Part shown: positions 46,909-56,750 of the stretch, one piece after another
Layout: each line of letters begins with the position of its first letter
How positions within the stretch are numbered: the stretch's first letter is position 1
NCBI RefSeq assembly: GCF_017876095.1
Contig: NZ_JAGINM010000002.1
Span: 186,001 to 250,000 of the forward strand
DNA from: Azospirillum agricola
GTDB lineage: Bacteria > Pseudomonadota > Alphaproteobacteria > Azospirillales > Azospirillaceae
DNA: 64,000 nt
Reading direction: 5' to 3'
Translations under genes and position numbers: made by a program
The notes under the pieces: generated by a model
Told to the model about the DNA's origin: nothing
What the model saw: only the letters and a program-made list of their open reading frames with translations
The model's database searches: none

Positions 46909-47820
46909 TCAGGCCGGCCGGACGCCCGGCGGCGGCTCGGCCCTGAGCCGTTCCGCCAGCGCCCGGAAGCCCGGCCCGCGCGGGTCGCTGGCCCGCCAGA
47001 CCAGACCGACGCGGCGGCCCGGCGGCTCTCCCTCGAAGGGTCGGTAGGCGATCAGCCCGCCGACCGTCGTGCCCTCCCCGGCCGCCAGCTGCGGCATCAG
47101 CGTGTAGCCGGCGCCGGCCGCCACCATGTGGCGCAGCGTCTCCAGGCCGGTGGCGTGCCGCATGCCGCGCGCGGTGGCGCCGCAGGCCGCCAGCGCCTGA
47201 TCGCGCAGGCAATGCCCCTCCTCCAGAAGGACCAGCTCGCTGGGATCGAGGTCCGCCAGCGCGATGGAGGGCAGCTCCTCCAGCCGGTGTCCCGCCGGAT
47301 GGGCGAGCAGGAAGGGCTCGAAGAACAGCGCCTCGGTCGCGAATCCATCCCCCTCGACCGGCAGGGCCAGCAGCACGGCGTCGATGCGCCCCTCGCGCAG
47401 TTCGTCCAGCAGCCCGTCCGTCCGTCCCTCCGACAGGATCAGCCGCGCGTCGGGAAGATGCCGGCGCATCACCGGCAGCGCGTGGGGGAACAGATAGGGC
47501 CCCAGCGTCTGGATCGCCCCGATGGCGAGGTCGCCGGCCAGCGCCCCCTCCATCCCCCGCGCCAGGGTCAGCAGACGGCGGGCCTCCTCCAGCACGATGC
47601 GGGCCTGCCGGATCACCAGCTCGCCCGGTTGGGTCGGCAGGACGCGGCGGCTCGTCCGTTCGAACAGGGTGACGCCCAGCACCTCCTCCAGCTTGCGGAT
47701 CTGCGCGCTGAGCGACGGCTGGCTGACCGCGCAGCGTTCCGCCGCCCTGCCGAAATGCCGCTGCTCATCGACGGCGACGACATATTCCAGGTCGCGCAGG
47801 GACAGCCCGGCCAAGTTCAT
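46909..47820 (-). CDS. oxyR: Hydrogen-peroxide-sensing regulator OxyR
   Basis: 303 residues, LysR family: winged helix with [24 protein letters not shown] at about 22-45. The regulatory domain has Cys204 and Cys213 in [14 protein letters not shown], matching E. coli Cys199 and Cys208 in sequence and in nine-residue spacing, which form the peroxide-sensing disulfide. The gene is divergent from katA, its expected target. An ATAG-N7-CTAT motif overlaps its start codon, in line with self-control. Confidence 0.93.
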   Translation of the reverse strand: MNLAGLSLRDLEYVVAVDEQRHFGRAAERCAVSQPSLSAQIRKLEEVLGVTLFERTSRRVLPTQPGELVIRQARIVLEEARRLLTLARGMEGALAGDLAIGAIQTLGPYLFPHALPVMRRHLPDARLILSEGRTDGLLDELREGRIDAVLLALPVEGDGFATEALFFEPFLLAHPAGHRLEELPSIALADLDPSELVLLEEGHCLRDQALAACGATARGMRHATGLETLRHMVAAGAGYTLMPQLAAGEGTTVGGLIAYRPFEGEPPGRRVGLVWRASDPRGPGFRALAERLRAEPPPGVRPA

Positions 47821-47833
47821 AGAATCTCCCTAT
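47819..47833. promoter_or_regulatory. OxyR-type binding motif between oxyR and katA
   Basis: ATAG-N7-CTAT matches the outer bases of the OxyR consensus exactly; the inner T and A positions do not match. It overlaps the first bases of oxyR in the 121-base region shared with katA. Farther on, GATATATTG (about 47860) is a -10-like element for katA. Confidence 0.45.
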
Positions 47834-47941
47834 CGATCCGTTCAGAACCATGTCTTGGATATATTGAACCGAGCGGCGGATAACCAGGGGCGACAGCGGT
47901 CCAAACCCAGAAACGCAGAAAAAACGCGAAGGATGAAGCCC

Positions 47942-49399
47942 ATGAGCAGCCTGACCACCGCCGCCGGCATCCCCGTCGCCGACAACCAGAACTCGCTGAG
48001 CGCCGGCCCGCGCGGCCCGCTGCTGATGCAGGATTTCCATCTGATCGAGAAGCTCGCCCATTTCAACCGCGAGCGCATCCCGGAGCGCGTGGTCCACGCC
48101 AAGGGGGCCGGCGCCTATGGCGTCTTCCGCGTCACCCGCGACGTGACGCCCTTCACGAAGGCGGCCTTCCTGTCGGCGGTCGGCAAGGAGACCGAAGTCT
48201 TCCTGCGCTTCTCCACCGTCGGCGGCGAGAAGGGCTCGGCCGACGCCGACCGCGACCCGCGCGGCTTCGCCGTGAAGTTCTACACCGAGGAAGGCAACTA
48301 CGATCTGGTCGGCAACAACACGCCGGTGTTCTTCGTCCGCGACCCGCTGAAGTTCCCGGACTTCATCCACACGCAGAAGCGCAACCCGGCGACCAACCTG
48401 AAGGACCCGACGGCGGTCTGGGACTTCTTCTCGCTGTCGCCGGAGACGATGCACCAGCTGACGATCCTGTTCAGCGACCGCGGCACGCCGCGCGGCTACC
48501 GCCACATGGACGGCTTCTCCAGCCACACCTTCTCGTGGATCAACGCGGCGGGCGAGCGGGTCTGGGTCAAGTACCACTTCAAGACCCGCCAGGGGATCGA
48601 GAATTTCACCGCCGGGCAGGCGGCGCGCGTCGCCGGCATCGACCCCGACCACGCCACCCGCGACCTGTTCGCCGCCATCGGGGACGGCGACTTCCCGGCC
48701 TGGACCGTCTCGGTGCAGATCATGCCGGAGCTGGAGGCCGAGCGTTACGCCATCAACCCCTTCGACCTGACCAAGGTGTGGCCGCACGCCGACTACCCGC
48801 TGATCGAGATCGGCGAGCTGGTGCTGAACCGCAACCCGGAGAACTATTTCGCCGAGGTCGAGCAGTCGGCCTTCAGCCCGGCCAACGTGGTGCCCGGCAT
48901 TTCCTTCAGCCCGGACAAGATGCTGCAAGGCCGGCTGTTCGCCTACGCCGACGCCCACCGCTACCGGCTGGGCGCCAACCACGGCCATCTGCCGGTCAAC
49001 CGCCCGCACGCCACCGAGGCGCGCACCTACCAGCGCGACGGCGCCATGCGCTTCGACGGCAACGGCGGCGGCCGTCCGAACTACGAGCCGAACAGCTTCG
49101 GCGGCCCGGCGCAGGATCCGGGCAAGGCCGAACCGCCGCTGCGCGTCTCCGGCGACGCCGACCGCTACGACCACCGCGCCGGCAACGACGATTACGCGCA
49201 GGCCGGCGCCCTGTTCCGCCTGATCGGCGCCGAAGCACAGGATCGCCTGATGGACAACATCGCCGGCTCGCTGGGCAAGGCCCCGGCCTTCATCCAGCAG
49301 CGCCAGCTCCGCCATTTCCTGGCCGCCGACCCGGCCTACGGCGCCGGCGTCGCCAAGCGGCTGGGGGTGGAGGTTGAAGCGGGCGTGGCGGCGGGGTGA
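47942..49399 (+). CDS. katA: Monofunctional haem catalase
   Basis: 485 residues, small-subunit clade-3 size. Catalytic His52 is in [12 protein letters not shown], the active-site Asn is in [12 protein letters not shown] near 125, and the proximal haem tyrosine is in [14 protein letters not shown] near 335. It breaks down hydrogen peroxide. AAGGA eight bases before ATG 47942 supports this start over ATG 47933. Divergent from oxyR and probably activated by it. A short palindrome (49421) follows the stop. Confidence 0.96.
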   Translation: MSSLTTAAGIPVADNQNSLSAGPRGPLLMQDFHLIEKLAHFNRERIPERVVHAKGAGAYGVFRVTRDVTPFTKAAFLSAVGKETEVFLRFSTVGGEKGSADADRDPRGFAVKFYTEEGNYDLVGNNTPVFFVRDPLKFPDFIHTQKRNPATNLKDPTAVWDFFSLSPETMHQLTILFSDRGTPRGYRHMDGFSSHTFSWINAAGERVWVKYHFKTRQGIENFTAGQAARVAGIDPDHATRDLFAAIGDGDFPAWTVSVQIMPELEAERYAINPFDLTKVWPHADYPLIEIGELVLNRNPENYFAEVEQSAFSPANVVPGISFSPDKMLQGRLFAYADAHRYRLGANHGHLPVNRPHATEARTYQRDGAMRFDGNGGGRPNYEPNSFGGPAQDPGKAEPPLRVSGDADRYDHRAGNDDYAQAGALFRLIGAEAQDRLMDNIAGSLGKAPAFIQQRQLRHFLAADPAYGAGVAKRLGVEVEAGVAAG

Positions 49400-49420
49400 T
49401 CCCGTGAAGCGGGCGATAAG

Positions 49421-49441
49421 CCCTCTCCCCGGGGGAGAGGG
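49421..49441. repeat. Short GC palindrome of the dispersed repeat family
   Basis: CCCTCTCCCC followed by GGGGGAGAGGG is the core of the units at 10641 and 12515, here without the GGTGAGGG extension. It lies between the convergent katA and acetyltransferase genes and can serve as a terminator hairpin. Confidence 0.65.
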
Positions 49442-49454
49442 CAAAGCACGCCCC

Positions 49455-49964
49455 TTAAGTCCGCACCGCCATCACCATGTAGGCCATGCCCTCGCCGTAG
49501 CTCGCCAGCTTCGCCGCGAGGGCCGGGCTGGCGTCCGCGTAGGGCACAAATCCAACCCGGTCCCAGTAGCTCCGCGCGCCCGGCGTCGAGGTCAGCGCCA
49601 GCCAGCCGTACCCCCGCCGGGCGGCCAGCGAATGCGCCTCCTCCAGCACCGACGCGCCCAGCCCAAGCCCGCGCGTCCGCGGCAACAGCGCGATGTCGTG
49701 CAGGTAGAGGCAATCCGCCCCGGCCGGCAGCTCCCCCAGCGGGGCGTCGAGCGGCGGCGGCACCCCCAGCAGCCCCGGATGCATCACGCCGTAGCCCAGC
49801 GCGCGCCCGTCACTCCCCTCCGCCAGCCGGCAGCCGTCCGGAAAAAGCGCCAGCCGCTCGGCGAAGACCGCGCGTTCCTCCGGGTAGTCGGGATGCACGA
49901 CGTCGGCGATGGCCAGCACCGCGTCGAGGTCCGTCCCGCCCATCGCTCTCCACCGCACGCTCAT
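49455..49964 (-). CDS. GNAT family N-acetyltransferase
   Basis: 169 residues. The acetyl-CoA region is LYLHDIALLPRTRGLGLGASVLEEAHSLA, split over about 86-115, with the R-x2-G-x-G-x-S loop, followed by YGWLALTSTPGARSYWDRVGFVPY. Substrate unknown. AGAAGGCGG directly before the ATG supports the start. Convergent with katA and divergent from cysQ. Confidence 0.87.
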   Translation of the reverse strand: MSVRWRAMGGTDLDAVLAIADVVHPDYPEERAVFAERLALFPDGCRLAEGSDGRALGYGVMHPGLLGVPPPLDAPLGELPAGADCLYLHDIALLPRTRGLGLGASVLEEAHSLAARRGYGWLALTSTPGARSYWDRVGFVPYADASPALAAKLASYGEGMAYMVMAVRT

Positions 49965-50055
49965 CCGCCTTCTCCGCTTTGCAACCCGTTCAAGATCTTC
50001 CGGCCCACCCGTTCGGCGCGCTATGGTGACTCCCCACGCTTGAGGAGACACCACC

Positions 50056-50829
50056 ATGCCCGACACCGCTGTGGCGAGCCTGCTGCCCACGGTCCGCACC
50101 ATCGCCCACGAGGCCGGTCAGGTGATCCTGCGCTTCTACAACGACGGCATCGACGTCGCCACCAAGGTCGACGGCAGCCCGGTGACGCAGGCCGATCACG
50201 CGGCCGAGGCGGTGATCCTTCCCGCCCTGCACCATCTGACCCCCGGCATCCCGGTGGTGGCGGAGGAGGCGACGGCCGCGGGGCACCGGCCGGACATCTC
50301 CGGCGGGCGTTTCTGGCTGGTCGATCCGCTCGACGGGACCAAGGAGTTCATCTCCCGCAACGGCGAGTTCACCGTCAACATCGCGCTGATCGAGAACGGC
50401 GTCCCGGTGCTGGGAGTCGTCTACGCCCCGGCGACCGGCGACCTCTACGCGGCGGCCGGGCCGGGCACGGCGGTGCATTGGGCGGAGGGGCGGCACGACC
50501 ACCCCATCGGCGTGCGCAACCGCCCGGCCGACGGGCTGACCGTGGTCGCCAGCCGGTCGCACGGCAGCGGCGCCGCGTTCGACGCCTTCCTCGCCGGCCA
50601 CACGGTCAAGAACCGCATCACCTGCGGGTCCTCGCTGAAATTCTGCACCGTGGCCTGCGGCAAGGCGGATCTCTACCCGCGCTTCGGCCCGACCAGCGAA
50701 TGGGACACCGCCGCCGGCCACGCCGTGCTGGTCGGCGCCGGCGGCCGGGTCGAGCAGCCGGACGGTTCGCCCCTGCTCTATGGCAAGCCCGACATCGCCA
50801 ACCCGAATTTCATCGCCTACGGATGGTGA
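50056..50829 (+). CDS. cysQ: 3'(2'),5'-bisphosphate nucleotidase CysQ
   Basis: 257 residues, inositol monophosphatase fold. Metal-site motifs: VAEEAT near 73, DPLDGTKEFISRNGEF near 95-110 (the KEFI form is typical of CysQ) and TSEWDTAAGHAVL near 215. It removes the 3' phosphate of PAP formed in sulfate assimilation. GAGGAGA precedes the ATG closely. Its stop overlaps the DUF455 start by seven bases. Confidence 0.92.
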   Translation: MPDTAVASLLPTVRTIAHEAGQVILRFYNDGIDVATKVDGSPVTQADHAAEAVILPALHHLTPGIPVVAEEATAAGHRPDISGGRFWLVDPLDGTKEFISRNGEFTVNIALIENGVPVLGVVYAPATGDLYAAAGPGTAVHWAEGRHDHPIGVRNRPADGLTVVASRSHGSGAAFDAFLAGHTVKNRITCGSSLKFCTVACGKADLYPRFGPTSEWDTAAGHAVLVGAGGRVEQPDGSPLLYGKPDIANPNFIAYGW

Positions 50830-51752
50830 AGGATCTCGGCGAAGCGGCCGTCGCGGTCCTGACCGCCGCGTGGCCGCTGGAGAAGGTGCGCCTGACGCGC
50901 GCCTACGCCGCCGCGTGGCGCGACGGCACCCTCTCCCCCGCCGTCACCCTCGCCCCGCCCGACCGCCCGGCGCGGCCCGAGCGGCCCGAACTGAAGCTGC
51001 CGCGCGACATGCCCAAGCGCGGGCGCGGCGGCAGCGCGCAGAACCGCGTCGCCCTGCTGCACGCGCTGGCCCACATCGAGCTGAACGCCATCGATCTCGC
51101 CTGGGATCTGGTCTGCCGCTTCGCCTCCGCCGGCCTGCCGAAGGGATTCACCGACGACTGGGTCCGGGTCGCCGACGACGAGGCGCGGCATTTCGTCATG
51201 CTGGAGGAGCGGCTGAACGCGCTCGGCGCCTCATACGGCGACCTGCCGGCCCATGACGGGCTGTGGCAGGCGGCGACCGAGACCGCGCACGACCTCGCCG
51301 CCCGGCTGGCGGTGGTGCCGATGGTGCTGGAGGCGCGCGGGCTCGACGTCACCCCCGACACGGTGCGCCGCCTGCGCGATTTCGGCGACCAGGAGAGCGC
51401 CGACCTGCTCCAGACCATCCACGACGAGGAGATCGACCATGTCGCCGCCGGCCGGCGCTGGTTCGTCCATCTCTGCGCCCAGCGCGGCGTCGAGCCGGTC
51501 GTCCTGTGGCAGGAGCTGGTCGCCCGCCATTTCCGCGGCGGCCTGAAGCGCCCCTTCAACGTGCCGAGCCGCGAGCGCGCCGGCTTCGGCCCGGAATATT
51601 ACGAGCCGATCACCCCGCTTCCCGAACGGACCGCCCCGAAACAGACCGTCCCAAAACAAGCCGCCCCAAAACAAGCCGCCCCAGAACAAGCCGCCCCAGA
51701 ACAAGCCGCCCCAGAACAAGCTGCCGTTGACCGGCACCGCGAAACCCGGTAA
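50823..51752 (+). CDS. DUF455 ferritin-like protein with repeat tail
   Basis: 309 residues. The ferritin-like four-helix core (about 65-245) shows carboxylate/His metal ligands: [31 protein letters not shown] and [12 protein letters not shown]. Such DUF455 proteins resemble MiaE-like di-iron proteins; the reaction is unknown. The last 40 residues are six [10 protein letters not shown] pentapeptides from 15-base DNA repeats, absent from what I know of the family core. The ATG overlaps cysQ by seven bases, and thrB starts 13 bases after the stop. Confidence 0.85.
   Translation: MVKDLGEAAVAVLTAAWPLEKVRLTRAYAAAWRDGTLSPAVTLAPPDRPARPERPELKLPRDMPKRGRGGSAQNRVALLHALAHIELNAIDLAWDLVCRFASAGLPKGFTDDWVRVADDEARHFVMLEERLNALGASYGDLPAHDGLWQAATETAHDLAARLAVVPMVLEARGLDVTPDTVRRLRDFGDQESADLLQTIHDEEIDHVAAGRRWFVHLCAQRGVEPVVLWQELVARHFRGGLKRPFNVPSRERAGFGPEYYEPITPLPERTAPKQTVPKQAAPKQAAPEQAAPEQAAPEQAAVDRHRETR
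51636..51725 (+). repeat. Six 15-base tandem repeats in the DUF455 tail
   Basis: Six in-frame units, five of them nearly identical (CCAAAACAAGCCGCC or CCAGAACAAGCCGCC). Units 4 and 5 are identical and unit 6 differs by one base, which points to recent slippage. Expansion or loss would lengthen or shorten the tail in steps of five residues without changing the frame. Confidence 0.85.
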
Positions 51753-51765
51753 GGCGCAGGGCATC

Positions 51766-52749
51766 ATGGCCGTATACACCGAAGTCTCCGACGAGGATCT
51801 CAGCGCCTTCGCCGCCCAGTACGATCTGGGCGCGGTGCTGTCGTGCAAGGGCATCGCCGAGGGGGTGGAGAATTCCAACTTCCTGCTGGTGACCGAACGC
51901 GGCCCCTACATCCTGACGCTCTATGAGAAGCGCACGCGGCGGGAGGATCTGCCCTTCTTCCTCGGGCTGATGGAGCATCTGGCCGAGAAGGGCGTCGCCA
52001 GCCCGCTGCCGGTGCCCGGCCGCGACGGGGCGGCTCTGCGCGAACTGTGCGGCCGGCCGGCGGTGATCGTCACCTTCCTGGCCGGCATGTGGCCGCGCCG
52101 CATCCACCCGCAGCATTGCGCGCAGCTCGGCGAGGCGCTGGCCCGCCTGCATCTGGCGGTCGCCGATTTCCGGATGGAGCGGCCGAACGCGCTGGCGCTG
52201 GCCGGCTGGCAGGACCTGTTCGCCAAGTCGGCGTCCCGCGCCGACGAGGTGGCGCCCGGCCTGCGCGCGACGCTGGAGGCCGAGCTGGCGGCGCTGGAGG
52301 CCAACTGGCCGGCCGGCCTGCCGTCCGGCGTCATCCACGCCGACCTGTTCCCCGACAACGTGTTCTTCCGGGGCGACAGCCTGTCGGGGCTGATCGACTT
52401 CTACTTCGCCTGCAACGACTTCCTGGCCTACGACATCGCCATCTGCATCAACGCCTGGTGCTTCGAGATCGACGGGTCGTTCAACGCCACCAAGGCGCGG
52501 CTGCTGCTGACCAACTACCGCAAGGTCCGCCCGCTGTCGCGCGCCGAGCTGGACGCCCTGCCCTGGCTGTGCCGGGGCAGCGCCGTGCGCTTCCTGCTGA
52601 CCCGGCTCTACGACTGGCTGAACCACCCGCCCGGCGCCTTCGTGCGTCCCAAGGATCCGCTGGAGTATCTGCGCAAGCTGCGCTTCCACCAGACGGTGCG
52701 CGGTCTCGGCGACTATTTCCTCGACGACGAACAGCCGGCGGAAGCCTGA
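51766..52749 (+). CDS. thrB: Homoserine kinase (APH-fold type)
   Basis: 327 residues, the ThrB form built on the aminoglycoside-phosphotransferase fold used by many alphaproteobacteria. Marks: [13 protein letters not shown] near 28, the catalytic loop [13 protein letters not shown] near 187-199, and [18 protein letters not shown] near 207. It phosphorylates homoserine in threonine synthesis. It starts 13 bases after the DUF455 gene and ends three bases before rnhA, so the four genes from cysQ to rnhA are one transcript. Confidence 0.94.
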   Translation: MAVYTEVSDEDLSAFAAQYDLGAVLSCKGIAEGVENSNFLLVTERGPYILTLYEKRTRREDLPFFLGLMEHLAEKGVASPLPVPGRDGAALRELCGRPAVIVTFLAGMWPRRIHPQHCAQLGEALARLHLAVADFRMERPNALALAGWQDLFAKSASRADEVAPGLRATLEAELAALEANWPAGLPSGVIHADLFPDNVFFRGDSLSGLIDFYFACNDFLAYDIAICINAWCFEIDGSFNATKARLLLTNYRKVRPLSRAELDALPWLCRGSAVRFLLTRLYDWLNHPPGAFVRPKDPLEYLRKLRFHQTVRGLGDYFLDDEQPAEA

Positions 52750-52752
52750 ATC

Positions 52753-53214
52753 ATGAGCGACGAGCAGGGCTCCAAGGCGGTGGACATCTTCACCGACGGC
52801 GCGTGCAGCGGCAACCCCGGCCCCGGCGGCTGGGGCGCCATCCTGCGCTACGGCGCGGTCGAGAAGGAGCTGTATGGCGGCGAGCCGGCGACGACCAACA
52901 ACCGCATGGAGCTGATGGCGGCGATCCAGGCGCTGGAAGCGCTGAAGAAACCGGTGACGGTCCGCCTCTACACCGACAGCGAGTATGTGAAGAACGGCAT
53001 CACCAAGTGGATCCACGGCTGGAAGGCCAAGAACTGGACCACCGCCGACAGGAAGCCGGTGAAGAACGTCGACCTGTGGCAGCGGCTCGACGCCGCGCAG
53101 CGCCAGCACCGGATCGAGTTCCATTGGGTGCGCGGCCACGCCGGCCACCCGGAGAACGAGCGCGCCGACGAACTCGCCCGGCGCGGCGTCGCGGACGTGC
53201 GCGCCCAGGGATAA
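52753..53214 (+). CDS. rnhA: Ribonuclease HI
   Basis: 153 residues, normal length. The catalytic acids are Asp15 in [16 protein letters not shown], Glu53 in NNRMELMAA, Asp75 in YTDSEYV and the Asp in NERADELAR near 137. It removes RNA from RNA-DNA hybrids. It directly follows thrB, an arrangement common in alphaproteobacteria, and is followed by a hairpin terminator. Confidence 0.97.
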   Translation: MSDEQGSKAVDIFTDGACSGNPGPGGWGAILRYGAVEKELYGGEPATTNNRMELMAAIQALEALKKPVTVRLYTDSEYVKNGITKWIHGWKAKNWTTADRKPVKNVDLWQRLDAAQRQHRIEFHWVRGHAGHPENERADELARRGVADVRAQG

Positions 53215-53236
53215 CGCGGTCCGCCGGTCGCGGCGC

Positions 53237-53256
53237 CCCCCGCTCCAGGGCGGGGG
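53237..53256. terminator. Hairpin terminator between rnhA and yqgE
   Basis: CCCCCGC pairs with GCGGGGG around a six-base loop; TTTTT follows 18 bases later on the plus strand. It lies between the stops of convergent genes. Confidence 0.6.
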
Positions 53257-53273
53257 AAATGTCCTGTCGCTTT

Positions 53274-53849
53274 TTACGCGTGCCCGGCTTCGCCCGACAG
53301 CATCGAGACGCTGACGCCCAGCTTGGCGATCGAGCGTTCCCATTTCGCCTCGAGGTCGGTGTCGAACAGCAGTTCCTCGTCGCAGGGCACGTTGAGCCAG
53401 CCGTTGGCCTGGAACTCGGCGTCGAGCTGCCCCGGCCCCCAGCCGGCGTAACCGAGCAGCAGGAGGTTGCGGCGCGGGCCGCGATCCTCGGAAATGGCGC
53501 GGAGGATGTCGATGGTCGCCGTCAGGGCGACGTCGTCGTTCACCACCAGCGTGCCGTCCCGCACATAGTCGGTGGAGTGCAGCACGAACCCCCGCCCCGA
53601 TTCGACCGGGCCGCCGTAATGGACCGGCAGGTTGTTGACCGGCTGCGACACCTCCATGTCGAGCTGCTCCAGCAGATCCTCGAAGGTGATCGAGCCGAAC
53701 AGCCGGTTGATCACCAGCCCCATGGCGCCTTCCTCGCTATGGGCGCACATGTAGATCACGGTGCGCTGGAAACGGGGATCCTCCATTCCGGGCATGGCGA
53801 TCAGCAATTGGCCGGTCAGCGATTCCGAGGACTTGGTGAGGCGCGGCAT
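53274..53849 (-). CDS. yqgE: YqgE/AlgH family protein (UPF0301)
   Basis: 191 residues, the family's usual size. Marks: LTGQLLIAMPGMEDPRFQRTVIY near 11-33, GAMGLVINRLFG near 42-53, VHYGGPVESGRGFVLHS near 76, and LLLLGYAGWGPGQLDAE near 128. Function is unknown; it is widespread and sometimes named transcriptional regulator AlgH without good biochemical basis. AAGGA eight bases upstream supports the ATG. Divergent from the DsbD-like gene. Confidence 0.93.
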   Translation of the reverse strand: MPRLTKSSESLTGQLLIAMPGMEDPRFQRTVIYMCAHSEEGAMGLVINRLFGSITFEDLLEQLDMEVSQPVNNLPVHYGGPVESGRGFVLHSTDYVRDGTLVVNDDVALTATIDILRAISEDRGPRRNLLLLGYAGWGPGQLDAEFQANGWLNVPCDEELLFDTDLEAKWERSIAKLGVSVSMLSGEAGHA

Positions 53850-54030
53850 GGGCGGGTATCCTTGTCGTCGGTCGGGGAACGGCGTGAAGCCGCGCCTGTC
53901 CGAACGTTCGGTTGTGGTGGGCGCTCTCGTGACGCTTTCACCGGAGTGTGACAGCAGCGGCCGAGCTTTGTCACCTATATATGGGTGCGGCGGTCCGCGT
54001 GGCCCTTCAGATATGAGAACAGTGCCGACG

Positions 54031-56160
54031 ATGAAAAGGTTTGCCCCTCCCGCGCTCGCCCTTCTCGGTCTGCTGGGGGCCGCGTCCGCCGCCCCCCCCG
54101 CCCTCGCCGGAGAGGCCCGGAGCCCCTGGTTCAAGGCCGGGCAGGTCGAAGCCCGTCTGGTTTCCTCGGTCCGCGGCACCGGCGACCTCGCGGCGCTGCC
54201 GCTCGGGCTGGAGCTGCGGCTGGAGCCGGGCTGGAAGACCTATTGGCGGTCCCCCGGCGACGCCGGGTTCGCCCCGCGGCTGGACTGGAGCGGCTCGGCC
54301 AACCTGAAGGAGGCGTCGCTCGCCTACCCGGCGCCGCACCGCTTCTCCGTGCTGGGCTTCGAGACGGCGGGCTACGACGTCGAGGTGATGTTTCCGCTTC
54401 AAGCCGTCCCGGCCGAGCCCGGCAAGCCGGTCGATCTGGCGCTCACCGCCGAACTGCTGGTCTGCTCCGAGATCTGCGTGCCGCAGACGGTCAAGCTGGC
54501 CCTGTCGCTTCCCGCCGGACCGGCGGCGCCGTCGGATTCGGCGAACGACGTCGCCCGCGCCCAGTCGCTGGTGCCGCGCCAGGGCAACAGCCTGCTGGCC
54601 GTCGAATCGGTGCGCGCCAGCGGGGCCGCGCTGGAGATCGAGGCGACCGCCGCCGACGGCTTCGTCTCCCCCGACGTCTTCGTCGAGACCGACCCGCCGC
54701 TGACCTTCTCCGCTCCCAAGGCGGTCTTTTCCGACAACGACCGCCGCGTGCGGCTGACCGTTCAGGCGTCCGACCCGCCGCAGGGACTCGACCTCGCCGG
54801 GCGGGCGGTGACGCTGACGCTGGTGGACGGCGCGCGGTCGGTGGAGGCTCCGGCCACGGCGGCGCCGGGACGGACGGCCCCGTCGGGGGGGCTGTGGGCG
54901 ATGCTGGGGGTGGCGCTGCTCGGCGGGCTGATCCTCAACCTGATGCCTTGCGTGCTGCCGGTGCTGTCGCTGAAGCTGCTGTCGGTGGTCAAGCAGGGCG
55001 GCCGCGCGCCGCGCGCGGTGCGGGCCGGCTTCCTCGCCAGCGCCGCCGGCATCCTGACCTCCTTCCTGGTGCTGGCGTCGGCGCTGGTCGCGGTGAAGGC
55101 GGCGGGCGGCGCCGTTGGTTGGGGCATCCAGTTCCAGCAGCCGCTGTTCCTCGTCTTCATGGTGGTGCTGGTCACCCTGTTCTCGGCCAACCTCTGGGGA
55201 CTGTTCGAGGTCCCCTTGCCGCGCGCCCTGGCCGACCGGCTGGAGGGCGACGGGCTGGCCGGTCCCTTCGCCACCGGAGCCTTCGCGACCCTGCTGGCGA
55301 CGCCCTGCTCGGCGCCCTTCCTGGGGACGGCGGTCGGCTTCGCGCTCGCCAACGGGCCGGCCGAGGTCTTCGCCATCTTCACGGCGCTGGGGATCGGACT
55401 GGCGGCGCCCTATCTGCTGGTCGCGGCGTGGCCGCGTCTGGCCGCCTGGCTGCCGCGTCCGGGGCGCTGGATGGCGACCCTGCGGGCGATCATGGGCTTC
55501 GCGCTGGCGCTGACGGCCCTGTGGCTGCTGTCGGTGCTGACCGTGCAGATCGGGACGGCGCCGGCCGCCGGGGTCGGGGGACTGATGATCGCGCTGGTGG
55601 CGGTCCTCTGGGCCGGACGGCGCCTGGCCGGGAACGGCCACCGGGCCGGGCCGGCGCTGGCCGGTGTGCTGGCGGTCGCGGCCCTCGCGCTGCCGGCGGC
55701 GTTCGGCCCCCTGGCCGGCGCCGGGGCGGTGACGGTCACGGAGGCGGCGGCCCGCTGGACGGGCTTCGACGAGGCGGCGATCCGCGACCATGTCGCCGCC
55801 GGCCGCACCGTGTTCGTGGACGTCACCGCCGACTGGTGCATCACCTGCCAGGCGAACAAGAAGCTGGTGCTGAACCGCGACACCGTCGCCAAGCGCTTCG
55901 ACGATCCCGCCCTGGTCGCCATGCGCGCCGACTGGACGCGGCCGGACGACGGCATCGCCCGCTTCCTGGCCTCCCACGGCCGCTACGGCATCCCCTTCAA
56001 CATCGTCTATGGGCCGGGCGCGCCACGGGGCATCGCGCTGCCGGAACTGCTGAGCGAAGCGGCGGTGATCGAGGCGCTCGACCGCGCCGCCCGTCCGCAG
56101 AACGGAATAGTGGGGCCGCTGACGGCCGCGCCGTCTTGCGGTGGCGGCGCAGGCTGCTAG
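54031..56160 (+). CDS. DsbD/ScsB-like thiol:disulfide interchange protein
   Basis: 709 residues with a signal peptide (MKRFAPPALALLGLLGAASAAPPALA). The periplasmic part (about 28-285) has a cysteine pair (CSEIC near 146). About eight membrane helices (290-560) carry the electron-relay cysteines in LNLMPCVLPVLSLK near 308 and LATPCSAPFLG near 424. The C-terminal thioredoxin-like domain has DWCITCQ near 605. Electrons from cytoplasmic thioredoxin pass to periplasmic proteins. The PCVLP and large alpha part fit ScsB more than classic DsbD. An ATG at 54013 is an alternative start. Confidence 0.9.
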   Translation: MKRFAPPALALLGLLGAASAAPPALAGEARSPWFKAGQVEARLVSSVRGTGDLAALPLGLELRLEPGWKTYWRSPGDAGFAPRLDWSGSANLKEASLAYPAPHRFSVLGFETAGYDVEVMFPLQAVPAEPGKPVDLALTAELLVCSEICVPQTVKLALSLPAGPAAPSDSANDVARAQSLVPRQGNSLLAVESVRASGAALEIEATAADGFVSPDVFVETDPPLTFSAPKAVFSDNDRRVRLTVQASDPPQGLDLAGRAVTLTLVDGARSVEAPATAAPGRTAPSGGLWAMLGVALLGGLILNLMPCVLPVLSLKLLSVVKQGGRAPRAVRAGFLASAAGILTSFLVLASALVAVKAAGGAVGWGIQFQQPLFLVFMVVLVTLFSANLWGLFEVPLPRALADRLEGDGLAGPFATGAFATLLATPCSAPFLGTAVGFALANGPAEVFAIFTALGIGLAAPYLLVAAWPRLAAWLPRPGRWMATLRAIMGFALALTALWLLSVLTVQIGTAPAAGVGGLMIALVAVLWAGRRLAGNGHRAGPALAGVLAVAALALPAAFGPLAGAGAVTVTEAAARWTGFDEAAIRDHVAAGRTVFVDVTADWCITCQANKKLVLNRDTVAKRFDDPALVAMRADWTRPDDGIARFLASHGRYGIPFNIVYGPGAPRGIALPELLSEAAVIEALDRAARPQNGIVGPLTAAPSCGGGAGC

Positions 56161-56211
56161 AGTTCGCCGCCAAACCCGTTCACCCATAAAAAATCAGGAA
56201 GGGTTAGAGAC

Positions 56212-56694
56212 ATGAGCATCCAGGTTGGCGACACCATCCCGTCGGTCACGCTGAAGCACCTGACCGCCAACGGCATGCAGGACGTGACCACCGACGAGCT
56301 GTTCAAGGGCAAGAAGGTCGTCCTGTTCTCGGTTCCCGGCGCCTTCACCCCGACCTGCTCGGCCAAGCATCTGCCGGGCTTCGTCCAGAACGCCGAGGCG
56401 CTGAAGGCCAAGGGCGTCGACACCATCGTCTGCCTCGCCGTCAACGACCCGTTCGTCATGCGGGCCTGGGGCGACAAGGGCAATGTCGGGGATTCGGTCG
56501 TCATGCTGCCGGACGGCAACGCGACCTTCACGTCGGCGCTGGGCCTGACGATGGACGCGTCGGGCCATGGCCTGGGCACGCGCGGCAAGCGCTTCGCCCT
56601 GGTGGCAGAGGACGGCAAGGTCACCCACGTCGCGGTCGAGGAGCCGGGCAAGTTCGAGGTGTCCTCGGCCGAGGCGATCCTCGCCACGCTGTAA
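56212..56694 (+). CDS. Peroxiredoxin, Prx5 type
   Basis: 160 residues. Peroxidatic Cys49 is in VPGAFTPTCSAKHLPGF, the Prx5 signature, with the supporting Arg in the AWGDKGN / RGKRFALVAEDG region. It reduces peroxides using thiol donors. It starts 52 bases after the DsbD/ScsB-like gene, so a shared redox transcript is possible. AGGAAGGGTTAGAG precedes the ATG. A strong hairpin follows. Confidence 0.94.
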   Translation: MSIQVGDTIPSVTLKHLTANGMQDVTTDELFKGKKVVLFSVPGAFTPTCSAKHLPGFVQNAEALKAKGVDTIVCLAVNDPFVMRAWGDKGNVGDSVVMLPDGNATFTSALGLTMDASGHGLGTRGKRFALVAEDGKVTHVAVEEPGKFEVSSAEAILATL

Positions 56695-56704
56695 ACGGCG
56701 ACGG

Positions 56705-56729
56705 GCGGGGACGGGCCTTTCGTCCCCGC
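56705..56729. terminator. Hairpin between convergent prx and moaE
   Basis: GCGGGGACG pairs perfectly with CGTCCCCGC over nine bases around a seven-base loop. It lies between the peroxiredoxin stop (56694) and the moaE stop (56751), with no T-run on either side. Confidence 0.6.
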
Positions 56730-56750
56730 ACCGGCCCGCTCCGGCCGTCC

